A stretch of DNA of 17,075 bases, taken from Bacteroides sp. CAG:1076 (GTDB lineage: Bacteria > Bacteroidota > Bacteroidia > Bacteroidales > Bacteroidaceae). The translations under genes were made by a program, and so were the position numbers. Positions 8,962 to 17,040 of the stretch are shown here, in pieces; within the stretch, counting starts at the first letter, position 1, and each line of letters begins with the position of its first letter. The DNA is taken from assembly GCA_000436795.1 (NCBI GenBank), contig HF993195.1:1-17075 (forward strand), in the 5' to 3' direction. The notes under the pieces are model-generated. The model was not told where the DNA came from, made no database searches, and saw only the letters and a list, made by a program, of their open reading frames with translations.

Positions 8962-9920
8962 ATGATGTATCATTAGAAATAATACAAAAATGTTTAAATC
9001 AATGTATGCATTGTTCTTCAAACTCTTGTTATAAATCAGAGGCTATTTTAGATTTTGATATAATCAAAGAAGTAATAGAGGACATTGAATATCTAGGTGG
9101 TAAAAGACTTTGTTTGTCTGGAGGAGAACCATTTCTTCATCCAGAAATAATTGATATAATTGGATATGCTACCTCAAAAGAATTGTTCTTAGACATTTAT
9201 TCAAGCGGAATTATTGGAACACCCGGAAGAGAAAAAGCCATAAGTAAAGAATTATTGTATGAATGTAAAAAAAATGGCCTTCGTCGTATAATTTTTAATT
9301 TGCAATCTCAAAATCCAGAAACTTATGATTCAATAATGCATACAAAAAATAACTTTCCGTTAGTTATAGAAAGTATAAAAAACTCTCAAATGTGCGGGAT
9401 AGAAACCGAAATTCATTTCGTACCTATGAAGCAAAATTATAAGGAAATAAAAGATGTCATTAAATTAGCAAAAGATTTAAAAGTTAATCAGGTAAGTTTT
9501 CTAAAACTCGTTACACATGGTAGGGCAAAAGAAAATAAAACGCAAATAGAATTAAGTGAACAAGAAACAATCCATGTTCAGAAAGAATTGTACAAAATAA
9601 AAAAGGATGGAAGCAACATTAGAATTGGGTTACCTCTGTTATTCCCTGAAAAACAAAACATGTGTCATGCAGTAAAAGAAAAAATATACATAAAATTTGA
9701 TGGAAGCGTTTTTGGATGTGAAGCTTTCAAATACATTAAATTTTTTGACGATATTAATAATGAGATTCTTCCAGATAATGTTTATAGCAAAAGATTAAGG
9801 GAAATTTATTGTTCATCACCTTTCTTGTTAAAAAGCAAAGAACTTATAAAAAAATATTCTTGTGATATATCAAATTGCGAAAACTGTCCAGTTCAAAAAT
9901 ATATGAAGGAGACCTTATAA
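8955..9920 (+). CDS. Radical SAM enzyme with SPASM/twitch-like C-terminal cysteines
   Basis: The 321-residue protein has the radical SAM cluster motif CxxxCxxC (Cys13, Cys17, Cys20) and the SAM-binding GGEP at residues 56-59. It should cleave S-adenosylmethionine reductively to make a 5'-deoxyadenosyl radical. The C-terminus holds Cys237, Cys255, Cys286, Cys303, Cys308 and Cys311, with a KFDGSVFGC segment like the start of a SPASM or twitch domain that binds auxiliary Fe-S clusters. Families with this layout modify peptides, proteins or small cofactors. The substrate cannot be read from sequence. The start is GTG at 8955, preceded by GAGGTGAG at 8942-8949, overlapping the stop of the Phd-like gene. 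The next gene begins directly after its stop. Alternatives are a MoaA-like or RiPP-maturase role; it does not look like viperin. Confidence 0.88.
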   Translation: MLNDVSLEIIQKCLNQCMHCSSNSCYKSEAILDFDIIKEVIEDIEYLGGKRLCLSGGEPFLHPEIIDIIGYATSKELFLDIYSSGIIGTPGREKAISKELLYECKKNGLRRIIFNLQSQNPETYDSIMHTKNNFPLVIESIKNSQMCGIETEIHFVPMKQNYKEIKDVIKLAKDLKVNQVSFLKLVTHGRAKENKTQIELSEQETIHVQKELYKIKKDGSNIRIGLPLLFPEKQNMCHAVKEKIYIKFDGSVFGCEAFKYIKFFDDINNEILPDNVYSKRLREIYCSSPFLLKSKELIKKYSCDISNCENCPVQKYMKETL

Positions 9921-11468
9921 ATGTTTAACATTAATGATAAAAATCTGATAAATGATATCTGTAACGAATTTTCACATACCATAGAAGAAAATGAAAAATC
10001 TCTCAAAACAGATGGGGTTACTCTGGTACATCCTATTGACAAAGAAGTTAGAGATAAACTTAATAATTTGATTACAAGCGGTAAGGAAACAATGGAATAT
10101 TCTCAGGTAAAAGAATTGGATAATTTGTGGATTATGTTGATGAATAAATCTATAAAGTGTTTACGCCTTTTTGATACCCGAGAGCCATTTTTAAAGAATT
10201 GTAAGAAGACTCCTGTTGCTTACGGCCTTGATAAACTAAAGAAATATCATAATAGATATTCTGCTTTTGAAAGTCTACTATATGGTGCCAGTTCATATTA
10301 TAGAGATCATGTTTTTCACGCAGTAAGGACATGGATGTTAGGAATCTTCTGCTTATTAAAACCAATGAATAATCAAAAATTTATTGATAAAATTACTATA
10401 GATGGTTGTTCAAATGAACAATTCACAAAAAATATAAACTTTTTTGAAAAAATAAGCATGTGGACAGTTATCGCATTGTGTCATGATTTAGGATATCCGC
10501 TTGAAAAATCACAACAAATCCTTGATAAAACTCAACAAATGATGCAAGAGTTTATACCAAATCCGAATATTTGGAACAATTTTACCTTTAGTGGAGTACA
10601 AGACAATATAAATGAATATATAATTAAATTCATGAGCACTAAAATGGTTTTAGCAAAAACAAGCGAAAGAACTAATGAATCTGAGAATATCGAAAATGTC
10701 GAAGACAAAAGCGAATATAATAAATACAATTCAAATCTGTACTATGGCAGGGTTCAGCCAAAGTATTACTTGAAATACACGAAATCTCTTGAACATTTTG
10801 ATCATGGCATTATTAGTTCAACAATTATTTACAAAATGTTACTATATTTTCTTGAATCAGACTTTAACTTAAATGATGATTATGAATACAAATACGAAGA
10901 TGCTAGACAATTCTTTATACGTAGGGAAATGTTAAGAGCTATGGCTTCACACACATGCTCAGATATTTACAACATATATCTAACTACTTTTTCCAGTATT
11001 TTATTCTTGTGTGATGAATTACAAGAATGGGGAAGAAAATCATGGAATGAACTATATTGTGGATTACAACCAAATGCTGTAAAATTATCAATTGATAAAT
11101 TCACTCCAAACGAAGTCAATGTATGTGAAGAAATTAATATGGAGCAGGTAGATGAAGAGGACATATTTATTGAAAACCTTAAAAGAATATTCCAAAGACA
11201 ATACGAACATTATAAGGTAATATTTAGAGATGGACAGTACACAGAGGCTAGACAATTTAATTTTATTAAGAAAATGAAAATTCAACTAAAGCAAAGTGGA
11301 ACTCAAGAAAACAATATTGAAATTAATTATGCTCTAAATGCCCAAGATACAGATAAATTTGAAATAAACCTAGAAAAGTCTTATCAGTATAATAAAGATG
11401 AAGCAAAGCAAAAAATAAAAAGTAGTCTAGAATATTCTGAATACTTTGAAAAAGTAAAAATCAATTAA
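9921..11468 (+). CDS. Large HD-domain metal-dependent phosphohydrolase
   Basis: This 515-residue protein carries an HD-superfamily core: His130/His133 in YRDHVFH, the paired His188-Asp189 in ALCHDLGYP, His295 in HFDHG, His344 in ASHTCSD and Asp365 in LCDELQEWGR. The spaced H-HD-H-H-D pattern suggests a one- or two-metal phosphohydrolase acting on nucleotides, cyclic nucleotides or nucleic acid ends. The exact substrate is unknown. Residues about 205-290 form a hydrophilic, Asn- and Glu-rich insertion between the HD pair and the next histidine. The last 120 residues have no recognised domain. No signal peptide or membrane span is seen, so it is probably cytosolic. Its ATG follows the radical SAM stop with zero spacing, and AAGGAG at 9906-9911 provides the ribosome binding site. 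In this cassette it is the likeliest effector, but that is inference. No strong terminator lies immediately after it. Confidence 0.8.
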   Translation: MFNINDKNLINDICNEFSHTIEENEKSLKTDGVTLVHPIDKEVRDKLNNLITSGKETMEYSQVKELDNLWIMLMNKSIKCLRLFDTREPFLKNCKKTPVAYGLDKLKKYHNRYSAFESLLYGASSYYRDHVFHAVRTWMLGIFCLLKPMNNQKFIDKITIDGCSNEQFTKNINFFEKISMWTVIALCHDLGYPLEKSQQILDKTQQMMQEFIPNPNIWNNFTFSGVQDNINEYIIKFMSTKMVLAKTSERTNESENIENVEDKSEYNKYNSNLYYGRVQPKYYLKYTKSLEHFDHGIISSTIIYKMLLYFLESDFNLNDDYEYKYEDARQFFIRREMLRAMASHTCSDIYNIYLTTFSSILFLCDELQEWGRKSWNELYCGLQPNAVKLSIDKFTPNEVNVCEEINMEQVDEEDIFIENLKRIFQRQYEHYKVIFRDGQYTEARQFNFIKKMKIQLKQSGTQENNIEINYALNAQDTDKFEINLEKSYQYNKDEAKQKIKSSLEYSEYFEKVKIN

Positions 11469-11656
11469 TATTAACCATAATAAATAAGCTAAAGCGTATA
11501 ATCTCACAAACATACATTTCAACTTCGCTTTATAGTGTTTAGATCTCTAACTAGGTTTCAGAGCCTTGAATTTTTACAATAAAATTATTTTAAAAATCAA
11601 ATAGGCATTAACGTTATCCTTATGAGCAGTCAGCATCCTTCTGCCCCTGCCAAAGG
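11469..11656. other. Gene-free junction between the HD gene and the rimP promoter region
   Basis: No gene is supported. The left part is AT-rich like the cassette. From about 11605 the composition becomes more mixed and resembles the housekeeping segment, so the accessory/core boundary probably lies here. TAAAGCG (11490-11496) can pair with CGCTTTA (11526-11532), but the 29-nt loop and missing U-tract make it a poor terminator. Confidence 0.55.
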
Positions 11657-11687
11657 AAACGGTCTAAGTAAAGGCCGTTTTTTATTT
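11657..11687 (+). terminator. Terminator-like hairpin before the rimP operon
   Basis: AAACGGTC (11657-11664) pairs with GGCCGTTT (11673-11680), one pair being a G-U wobble, around an 8-nt loop. TTTATTT follows, making a run of six T residues with the stem end. It probably stops transcripts entering from the left, including read-through from the HD gene, just upstream of the rimP promoter. Confidence 0.7.
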
Positions 11688-11708
11688 AAAAGAATTTTCA
11701 AAAATCCC

Positions 11709-11737
11709 TTGCAATCTCATATTAATGGTGTTATAAT
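11709..11737 (+). promoter_or_regulatory. SigA-type promoter of the rimP-nusA-infB operon
   Basis: TTGCAA at 11709-11714 and a perfect TATAAT at 11732-11737 are spaced by 17 bp. Transcription should begin near 11744, giving a leader of about 235 nt before rimP. Confidence 0.85.
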
Positions 11738-11761
11738 TAAATACAATAAGTATTGTAAAGT

Positions 11762-11791
11762 AAGGAGTGGGAAGTAAGCCCACTCCTTTCT
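11762..11791 (+). terminator. Leader hairpin, possible attenuator
   Basis: AAGGAGTGGG (11762-11771) pairs perfectly with CCCACTCCTT (11779-11788) around a 7-nt loop, followed by TCTGTTTG. It lies about 18 nt after the predicted transcription start. The stem is GC-rich enough to pause or terminate RNA polymerase, but the U-tract is interrupted, so it could also be a stabilising 5' hairpin. Attenuation control of the operon is inferred. Confidence 0.55.
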
Positions 11792-11792
11792 G

Positions 11793-11958
11793 TTTGCAAC
11801 TGCGGTGTTATTGAGTGGTGTATGTTTATTGTATTGTATCGGCTTATACACTTGTAATCGGTCGGTTATAACTTGCAACATTAAACTAACCTGTGCTTGA
11901 TTGCTTTACAGTTGCTTACGGTGAAAATAATTTGCAACTGCGTTATGCTTTGTTGCAA
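11793..11958 (+). promoter_or_regulatory. rimP leader with repeated TTGCAA/GCAACTG elements
   Basis: The 12-mer TTTGCAACTGCG occurs twice, at 11793-11804 and 11931-11942. TTGCAA also occurs at 11873-11878 and 11953-11958. CAGTTGC at 11909-11915 can pair with GCAACTG in either 12-mer copy, and GTTGC at 11952-11956 can pair with GCAAC in the second copy close to the rimP ribosome binding site. The pairings are mutually exclusive, which is the architecture expected of an RNA switch or protein-binding leader. I recognise no known riboswitch class here. Confidence 0.45.
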
Positions 11959-11978
11959 ACGCTCATAAGGAGGTATTT

Positions 11979-12461
11979 ATGGCAAAGAAAAAAGGCGGTC
12001 TTACCGTGACTAAGGTTTGGGAGCTTTGCGAGCCTATTGTTAAGGATTTCGGACTTTCGCTTTGGGATGTGCGCTATGTTAAAGAGGGCGCCGACTGGTT
12101 TTTAAGAGTTTATATCGACAAGCCTGACGGCATTGATATTACCGATTGCGAGAATGTATCCCGTGCTATTGACAAGCCGCTTGACGAGCTTGACCCTATT
12201 GAGAGTGCATATTGCCTTGAGGTATGCTCTCCGGGGCTTGAGCGTGAGCTTGTGCGTGACGAGCATTTTATGCAGTTTATCGGCGCTGACATCAAAGTCA
12301 AAATGCTCCGTCCTATCGAGGGCATAGGCAGAGAATTCGGCGGCGTGCTTGACGCTTACGATAACGGCGAGGTAACAATCTCCGACCACGACGGAGAGAA
12401 CCATATAACTATCAATAAAAAAGATGCGTCTTGGATTAAACTTGACGACTTTGATATGTAA
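11979..12461 (+). CDS. rimP: Ribosome maturation factor RimP
   Basis: RimP binds the 30S subunit and assists its late assembly. The 160-residue length is typical. The N-terminal alpha/beta domain includes FGLSLWDVRYVKE and LRVYIDKPDGIDITDCENVSRAID, and the hallmark LEVCSPGLEREL segment sits near residues 82-93, followed by the Sm-like C-terminal domain. AAGGAGG at 11967-11973 lies 5 nt before the ATG. It is the first gene of the operon, with nusA about 50 nt downstream, the conserved order across most bacteria. Codon use is visibly more GC-rich than in the genes to its left, consistent with core genome. Confidence 0.96.
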   Translation: MAKKKGGLTVTKVWELCEPIVKDFGLSLWDVRYVKEGADWFLRVYIDKPDGIDITDCENVSRAIDKPLDELDPIESAYCLEVCSPGLERELVRDEHFMQFIGADIKVKMLRPIEGIGREFGGVLDAYDNGEVTISDHDGENHITINKKDASWIKLDDFDM

Positions 12462-12512
12462 CTTCAGTTTATTAAAACAATTTTAAGATAAGAGAAAAGG
12501 ATGATCAGAAAA

Positions 12513-13730
12513 ATGAATACTAAGGAACTTTTTGCTGCTCTTGAAATGCTTGAAAAAGAAAAAGGCATTCCAATGGACTATATGATTGAAAACATCGAAA
12601 AAGGTATTGAGGTTGCCTGCAAAAATTACTACGGCGGTAACGACGAAGTGGTTTTCAAAATTCTTCCGGACAAAAATGTCTTTGATGTAAGACTTAAGAA
12701 AACTGTTGTTGAAGAAGTTTTTGATCCTGATTACGAGATTTCGCTTGAGGACGCACAGAAGATCCTTAAGAGAAAAGCAATCAATATTGACGATAAGGTT
12801 GCTATTCCGCTCGACCCTAAGGACTTAGGCAGAATTGCAATCGGCGCTGCGAGAAATACTATTCGTCAGGGTATCCGTACAGGCGAAAAGGGTCAGACGC
12901 TTTCAGAATTCAAGAGCAAGCTCGGCGAACTCGTTACAGCTACTGTTGAAAGAATTGACCCTAAGAGCGGTGCGGCAGTTATCAGAATAGGCAAGAGCGA
13001 GGCTATGCTCCCTAAGAGCGAGCAAATCGGTCACGATAACCTCAAGGAGGGCGACCACATCAAGGTTTATATCGCTGATGTAAAGACAAGCGAAAAAGGT
13101 CCTCGTGCTATAATTTCAAGATCACATCAAGACCTTGTTAAAAGACTTTTTGAGCAGGAAGTACCTGAAATTTTCGACGGTGTTGTTGAAATCAAATCGG
13201 TTTCCCGTGAGGCAGGTTCAAGAACCAAAATGGCTGTTGTCAGCAAAAATCCCGACATTGATGCCGTAGGTGCTTGTATCGGTACAAAGGGCGCTCGTGT
13301 AAACAGCATTGTTGACGAGCTTGGCGGTGAGAAGATTGATATTATCGAATACAGCGATGACCCGCAGAAGTACATTTCAGCCGCACTTTCTCCTGCAAAG
13401 GTATTGAGCGTTGAAATTACAGACCTTGAGAACAAAAACTGCAGAGTAACTGTTCCGGACGGTCAGCTTTCTCTTGCTATCGGCAACAAGGGTCAGAATG
13501 CCCGCCTTGCCGCAAGACTTACAGGCTGGAAGATTGACATTCGTCCCGAAAGCGGTTTCTTCGGAGAAGATGAAGAGGACGAAAAACTCGAAGTTGCCGA
13601 AGATACAACAGCAGAAGATACACTTGAGCTTGACGATACAGCAGAAGAGAATACAGAGGCACTCGACCTTGACGGCGAGAAAACTGCCGAGGCTGATGTT
13701 GAGGCTGATGAGAATACAAACGAAGAATAA
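12513..13730 (+). CDS. nusA: Transcription termination/antitermination factor NusA
   Basis: NusA binds RNA polymerase near the RNA exit channel and modulates pausing, termination and antitermination. The polymerase-binding N-terminal domain covers about residues 1-125, an S1 domain about 130-200 (GELVTATVERIDPKSGAAVI), and two KH domains follow with GTKG at 257-260 and GNKG at 324-327. A strongly acidic tail of about 55 residues replaces the acidic repeat domains of the E. coli protein, as in many Firmicutes. An upstream in-frame ATG at 12501 would add four residues, but the ribosome-binding sequence AAAAGG ends right at it. The same element is better placed for the ATG at 12513, giving MNTKELFAALEMLEKEKG, the usual NusA opening. 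It lies about 50 nt after rimP. Confidence 0.95.
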   Translation: MNTKELFAALEMLEKEKGIPMDYMIENIEKGIEVACKNYYGGNDEVVFKILPDKNVFDVRLKKTVVEEVFDPDYEISLEDAQKILKRKAINIDDKVAIPLDPKDLGRIAIGAARNTIRQGIRTGEKGQTLSEFKSKLGELVTATVERIDPKSGAAVIRIGKSEAMLPKSEQIGHDNLKEGDHIKVYIADVKTSEKGPRAIISRSHQDLVKRLFEQEVPEIFDGVVEIKSVSREAGSRTKMAVVSKNPDIDAVGACIGTKGARVNSIVDELGGEKIDIIEYSDDPQKYISAALSPAKVLSVEITDLENKNCRVTVPDGQLSLAIGNKGQNARLAARLTGWKIDIRPESGFFGEDEEDEKLEVAEDTTAEDTLELDDTAEENTEALDLDGEKTAEADVEADENTNEE

Positions 13731-13772
13731 TTTTATATAAAATATAAATATATAAATGCAGGGAGGGATTTT

Positions 13773-14075
13773 ATGACACAGAAAAAACAGCCGCTTAGAA
13801 AATGCACAGGTTGTGGCGAAATGAAAGAAAAGCGTGAGCTTATCAGAGTAGTAAAAGCTCCCGATACCAAGGACGAGAACGGCAATTTAACCGCAAAGGG
13901 CGAGATAAGTCTTGACCTTACGGGTAAAAAGTCGGGAAGAGGAGCGTATATTTGCCACGACATAAAATGTTTTGAAAAAGCGAGAAAGGCAAGACGGTTT
14001 GAAAGAGCGTTTTCCTGCAAAATCCCCGACGAAGTTTATGAACAGCTTGAAAACAGCTTGAAAGCGGACAGCTAA
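13773..14075 (+). CDS. rnpM: YlxR family RNA-binding protein (RNase P modulator RnpM)
   Basis: The 100-residue protein has the YlxR/DUF448 signature RKCTGCGEMKEKRELIRVV (Cys11, Cys14) and the SGRGAYIC loop (54-61) with a further Cys66. In Bacillus subtilis YlxR binds the RNase P RNA and modulates RNase P, hence RnpM. The residues around 30-50 form a charged linker longer than in the shortest homologues. GGGAGG at 13761-13766 lies 6 nt before the ATG. It sits between nusA (42 nt gap) and ylxQ (15 nt gap), the standard position. Confidence 0.92.
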   Translation: MTQKKQPLRKCTGCGEMKEKRELIRVVKAPDTKDENGNLTAKGEISLDLTGKKSGRGAYICHDIKCFEKARKARRFERAFSCKIPDEVYEQLENSLKADS

Positions 14076-14090
14076 GGGAGGCAGTCGGAT

Positions 14091-14408
14091 ATGAATGACA
14101 GAATATTGTCGTTGCTCGGATTGTGCCGCCGTGCAGGAAAGCTTGTAATCGGAGCTGACCCCTGCATTGACTCAATGGCAAAGAGCAAGGCAAAACTGAT
14201 TTTGTATGCAAATGATTTTTCACAAAACAGCTTAAAGCCTGTTTTATTGCAGGCGCATAAGCAAAATGTTCGTGTACTTGAAGTAAACAGAACCAAAGAT
14301 GAAATAAGTTTTTCACTCGGCAAACTTTGCGGAGTTTTATCGGTGGAGGACAAAGGTTTTGCAGATAAGCTTGCTATGCTTATTGAAGGTGAACAGAGAG
14401 GAGAATAA
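14091..14408 (+). CDS. ylxQ: L7Ae/L30e-like RNA-binding protein YlxQ
   Basis: The 105-residue protein matches the bacterial L7Ae/L30e/Gadd45 family: [19 protein letters not shown] at the start, [15 protein letters not shown] in the middle and [19 protein letters not shown] at the end. Relatives bind kink-turn RNAs and associate with ribosomes; the precise role of YlxQ is not settled. GGGAGG at 14076-14081 precedes the ATG by 9 nt. It follows ylxR by 15 nt and its stop is one base before the infB start, so expression is tightly coupled to IF-2. Confidence 0.92.
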   Translation: MNDRILSLLGLCRRAGKLVIGADPCIDSMAKSKAKLILYANDFSQNSLKPVLLQAHKQNVRVLEVNRTKDEISFSLGKLCGVLSVEDKGFADKLAMLIEGEQRGE

Positions 14409-14409
14409 T

Positions 14410-16836
14410 ATGATAAAATACAAAGTAAGAGATGTTGCCAAGGATTTAGGCGTTAGTGTAAAAGAAATTTCAGATATTCTTGAGAAAAATTGCGATGTTA
14501 CAAAAAAGGCTATGGCTACTCTCGAGGAGAGCGAACTTAATATTATTTTTGACGCCGTAACACAGAAAAACAATGTGGCAAATTTTGATAAGTTTTTTGC
14601 GTCAAGAAATAAAACCGCAGAACCTGCAAAGGCAGAGGTTAAAGCCGAGAAAAAGGCTAATAATAAAGACAGCAAAGACAACAAGCCGAACGGCAGAAAG
14701 AATGACCGCAAGTCTGACAATAAGGACAACAAGGCAGAGGGCAAAAAGCAGAATAAAGTTCAGGATAAGTCTGCAAAGCAAACAAAGGCTGAACCAAAGG
14801 CTGAACCAAAGGCAGAGTCAAAGCCTGTTGAAATTACAAGCGAGGAAGAAACTTCAACCCGTAAGCGCAGAGTAATTGATACCCGTGCCGTAAATGTTGA
14901 TGTTGAGCGTTACAACCAGAAGTACGATGACCTTGCAAACGCATCTTCAAAGATGAGAAGTACAGACAACACTGTTAAAAAGCAGAAGTTTACTAACCGT
15001 TCTCAAAAGCAGAAGGGCAGAAGACAGGGCAAGAGAGAAACCGAGCAGGAGCGTTTAAAGCGTATTGCGCTTGAGCGTAAGCAAAAGCAGATGACAATTC
15101 AGATTCCTGACGAAATCGTAGTACAGGAGCTTGCTTTAAGACTTAAGGCTACTGTTGCCGAGGTTGTTAAAAAGGCATTCCTTATGGGTACAATGGTAAC
15201 AGCAACCGACACAATCGACTTTGATACAGCGTCACTCATTGCAATGGAGTTCCACGCAAAGGTTGAAAAAGAAGTTGTGGTTACAATCGAAGAAAGAATT
15301 ATTGACGACAGTGAAGATGACGATACAAATCTCGTAGAGAGAGCGCCGGTTGTAGTTGTAATGGGTCATGTTGACCACGGTAAAACTTCAATCCTTGACG
15401 CTATCCGTCATGCAAATGTTACAGCAGGCGAGGCAGGCGGTATTACTCAGCACATTGGTGCTTACAGAGTAGAAATCAACGGCAAGCCTATCACCTTCCT
15501 TGACACACCGGGTCACGAGGCTTTCACTACTATGAGAGCAAGAGGTGCGCAGGTAACAGATATTGCAATCCTCGTTGTAGCTGCCGATGACGGTATTATG
15601 CCGCAGACAGTAGAGGCTATCAACCACGCAAAGGCTGCGGGTGTATCTGTAATTGTTGCTATCAATAAAATGGATAAGGTCGGCGCAAATCCGGAGAATG
15701 TTAAGCAGCAGCTTACAGAGTATGAGCTTGTTCCGGAGGAATGGGGCGGCGACACACCTTGTATTCCTGTATCTGCAAAAACCAAAGAGGGTCTTGACGA
15801 CCTCCTCGAAATGGTAACACTTATTGCAGAAATGAAAGAGCTTAAGGCTAACCCTGACAGAGCCGCAAAAGGTACTGTTATTGAGGCTCGTCTTGATAAA
15901 GGCAGAGGTCCTATTGCCACTGTACTTGTACAGAACGGTACACTTCATCAGGGTGACATCGTAATTGCAGGTACTTGCGTAGGCAGAGTAAGAGTAATGG
16001 TAAACGATAAGGGCGAGAGAGTAAAAGAGGCAGGCCCTTCGGTTCCTGTTGAAATTACAGGTCTTGCAGAAGTTCCGCAGGGTGGCGATATATTCAACGC
16101 TGTTTCTGATGAAAAACTTGCAAGAGAGCTTGTTGAGCAGAGAAAGGCATCTCAGAAAGAGGAGCAGTTCAAGGCTCAGACTAAGGTTACACTCGACAAC
16201 CTCTTTGACCAGATGAAGTTAGGCGAGGTTAAGGAATTACAGATTATCGTTAAAGCCGATGTTCAGGGTTCTGTTGAGGCTGTAAAACAGTCACTTGAAA
16301 AGCTTTCAAACGACGAGGTAAGAGTAAATGTAATTCACGGCGGTGTAGGTGCTATCAATGAATCCGATGTTATGCTCGCCGAGGCTTCAAATGCAATTAT
16401 AGTAGGCTTTAATGTTCGTCCTGACAGCGTTGCTGCCGCAAATGCGGAAAGCGCAGGCGTTGATATGCGTCTTTACAGAATTATCTACGATTGCATTGAG
16501 GAGATTGAGGCTGCTATGAAGGGTATGCTCGCTCCTAAGACAAGAGAGGTAGTTCTCGGCACTGCAGAGTGCAGAAATGTAATTAAGATTAAGTCCGTAG
16601 GTACAATTTCGGGTTCTTATGTAAAGAGCGGTAAGATTGTAAGAAACGCAGGCGTAAGAGTTATTCGTGACGGTATCGTAATTGCCGAGGATACTATCGC
16701 ATCATTACAGCGTTTTAAAGATGCGGTTAAGGAAGTAAACGAGGGCTACGAGTGCGGTATCGGTCTTGAGCGTTTTAACGATATTAAAGAGGGCGACCTT
16801 TTCGAGGCTTACACAATCGAGGAGTATCGTGATTAA
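14410..16836 (+). CDS. infB: Translation initiation factor IF-2
   Basis: IF-2 is the GTPase that delivers initiator tRNA to the 30S subunit and promotes subunit joining. The 808-residue protein starts with an IF2-N domain (1-55, [21 protein letters not shown]), followed by a long Lys/Glu/Ala-rich linker, a second IF2-N-like domain (about 228-290), then the G domain: GHVDHGKT (319-326), DTPGH (365-369), NKMD (419-422) and SAK (455-457). Domains II-IV follow to the end, all intact. The frame extends 17 codons upstream to an ATG at 14359 inside ylxQ, but AGGAG at 14399-14403 lies 6 nt before the ATG at 14410, and that start gives the conserved IF2-N opening. It begins one base after the ylxQ stop. 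rbfA, often the next gene, is not present before the window ends. Confidence 0.97.
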   Translation: MIKYKVRDVAKDLGVSVKEISDILEKNCDVTKKAMATLEESELNIIFDAVTQKNNVANFDKFFASRNKTAEPAKAEVKAEKKANNKDSKDNKPNGRKNDRKSDNKDNKAEGKKQNKVQDKSAKQTKAEPKAEPKAESKPVEITSEEETSTRKRRVIDTRAVNVDVERYNQKYDDLANASSKMRSTDNTVKKQKFTNRSQKQKGRRQGKRETEQERLKRIALERKQKQMTIQIPDEIVVQELALRLKATVAEVVKKAFLMGTMVTATDTIDFDTASLIAMEFHAKVEKEVVVTIEERIIDDSEDDDTNLVERAPVVVVMGHVDHGKTSILDAIRHANVTAGEAGGITQHIGAYRVEINGKPITFLDTPGHEAFTTMRARGAQVTDIAILVVAADDGIMPQTVEAINHAKAAGVSVIVAINKMDKVGANPENVKQQLTEYELVPEEWGGDTPCIPVSAKTKEGLDDLLEMVTLIAEMKELKANPDRAAKGTVIEARLDKGRGPIATVLVQNGTLHQGDIVIAGTCVGRVRVMVNDKGERVKEAGPSVPVEITGLAEVPQGGDIFNAVSDEKLARELVEQRKASQKEEQFKAQTKVTLDNLFDQMKLGEVKELQIIVKADVQGSVEAVKQSLEKLSNDEVRVNVIHGGVGAINESDVMLAEASNAIIVGFNVRPDSVAAANAESAGVDMRLYRIIYDCIEEIEAAMKGMLAPKTREVVLGTAECRNVIKIKSVGTISGSYVKSGKIVRNAGVRVIRDGIVIAEDTIASLQRFKDAVKEVNEGYECGIGLERFNDIKEGDLFEAYTIEEYRD
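14785..14820 (+). repeat. Tandem 12-bp repeat in the IF-2 linker
   Basis: AAGGCTGAACCA occurs twice in tandem (14785-14796, 14797-14808), then a diverged third copy (14809-14820). It encodes Lys-Ala-Glu-Pro/Ser units. Such in-frame repeats in the flexible IF-2 linker tolerate copy-number change by slippage. Confidence 0.75.
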
Positions 16837-16850
16837 TCAGTGATTAGCGG

Positions 16851-16887
16851 TTAGCGGACAAAGTGATGAAAATTGCTTTGCCGCTAA
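16851..16887. repeat. Hairpin downstream of infB
   Basis: TTAGCGG plus CAAAG (16851-16863, one bulged A) pairs with CTTTG plus CCGCTAA (16876-16887). A second TTAGCGG copy at 16847-16853 overlaps the start. No U-tract follows, so it is not a classical terminator; it may stabilise the mRNA end or be an RNA-processing site between infB and downstream genes. Confidence 0.55.
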
Positions 16888-16987
16888 TCGTATTATTACG
16901 ACATAGCTGATTAAAAATATTAAATTATGGTTTAGCGGAGTGTCGGTCGGGGGATTGAAATTTAGCTAACGCCGTTGTGTTCAAGCC

Positions 16988-17009
16988 GCCAAACAGCGAG
17001 CTGTTTGGC
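16988..17009. repeat. Perfect intergenic palindrome
   Basis: GCCAAACAG at 16988-16996 pairs with CTGTTTGGC at 17001-17009 around CGAG; C16997 and G17000 can also pair. No T-run follows. It lies in a 239-nt gene-free tail with other palindromes. Confidence 0.65.
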
Positions 17010-17040
17010 TATCATTAGATTGCATAAGCGGAAAGTATTT

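Noticed and set aside
8955..9920. The radical SAM protein as a prokaryotic viperin
   Set aside because: The extra C-terminal cysteines and SPASM/twitch-like segment do not fit viperin, and the cluster loop CLNQCMHC differs from what I expect for that family.
11622..11777. A 51-codon open frame starting ATGAGCAGTCAGCATCC
   Set aside because: It has no ribosome binding site, runs through the terminator-like hairpin and the rimP promoter, and resembles no protein I know. It may be a remnant, but it is not supported as a gene.
11657..11978. A tRNA, known riboswitch or CRISPR repeats in the gene-free region
   Set aside because: No cloverleaf or T-loop sequence was found, the repeats are too short and irregular for CRISPR, and no known riboswitch core was recognised.
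14359..14409. Longer N-terminus for IF-2 starting inside ylxQ
   Set aside because: The ATG at 14410 has an ideal ribosome binding site and gives the conserved IF2-N opening; the longer start would overlap ylxQ by about 50 nt.
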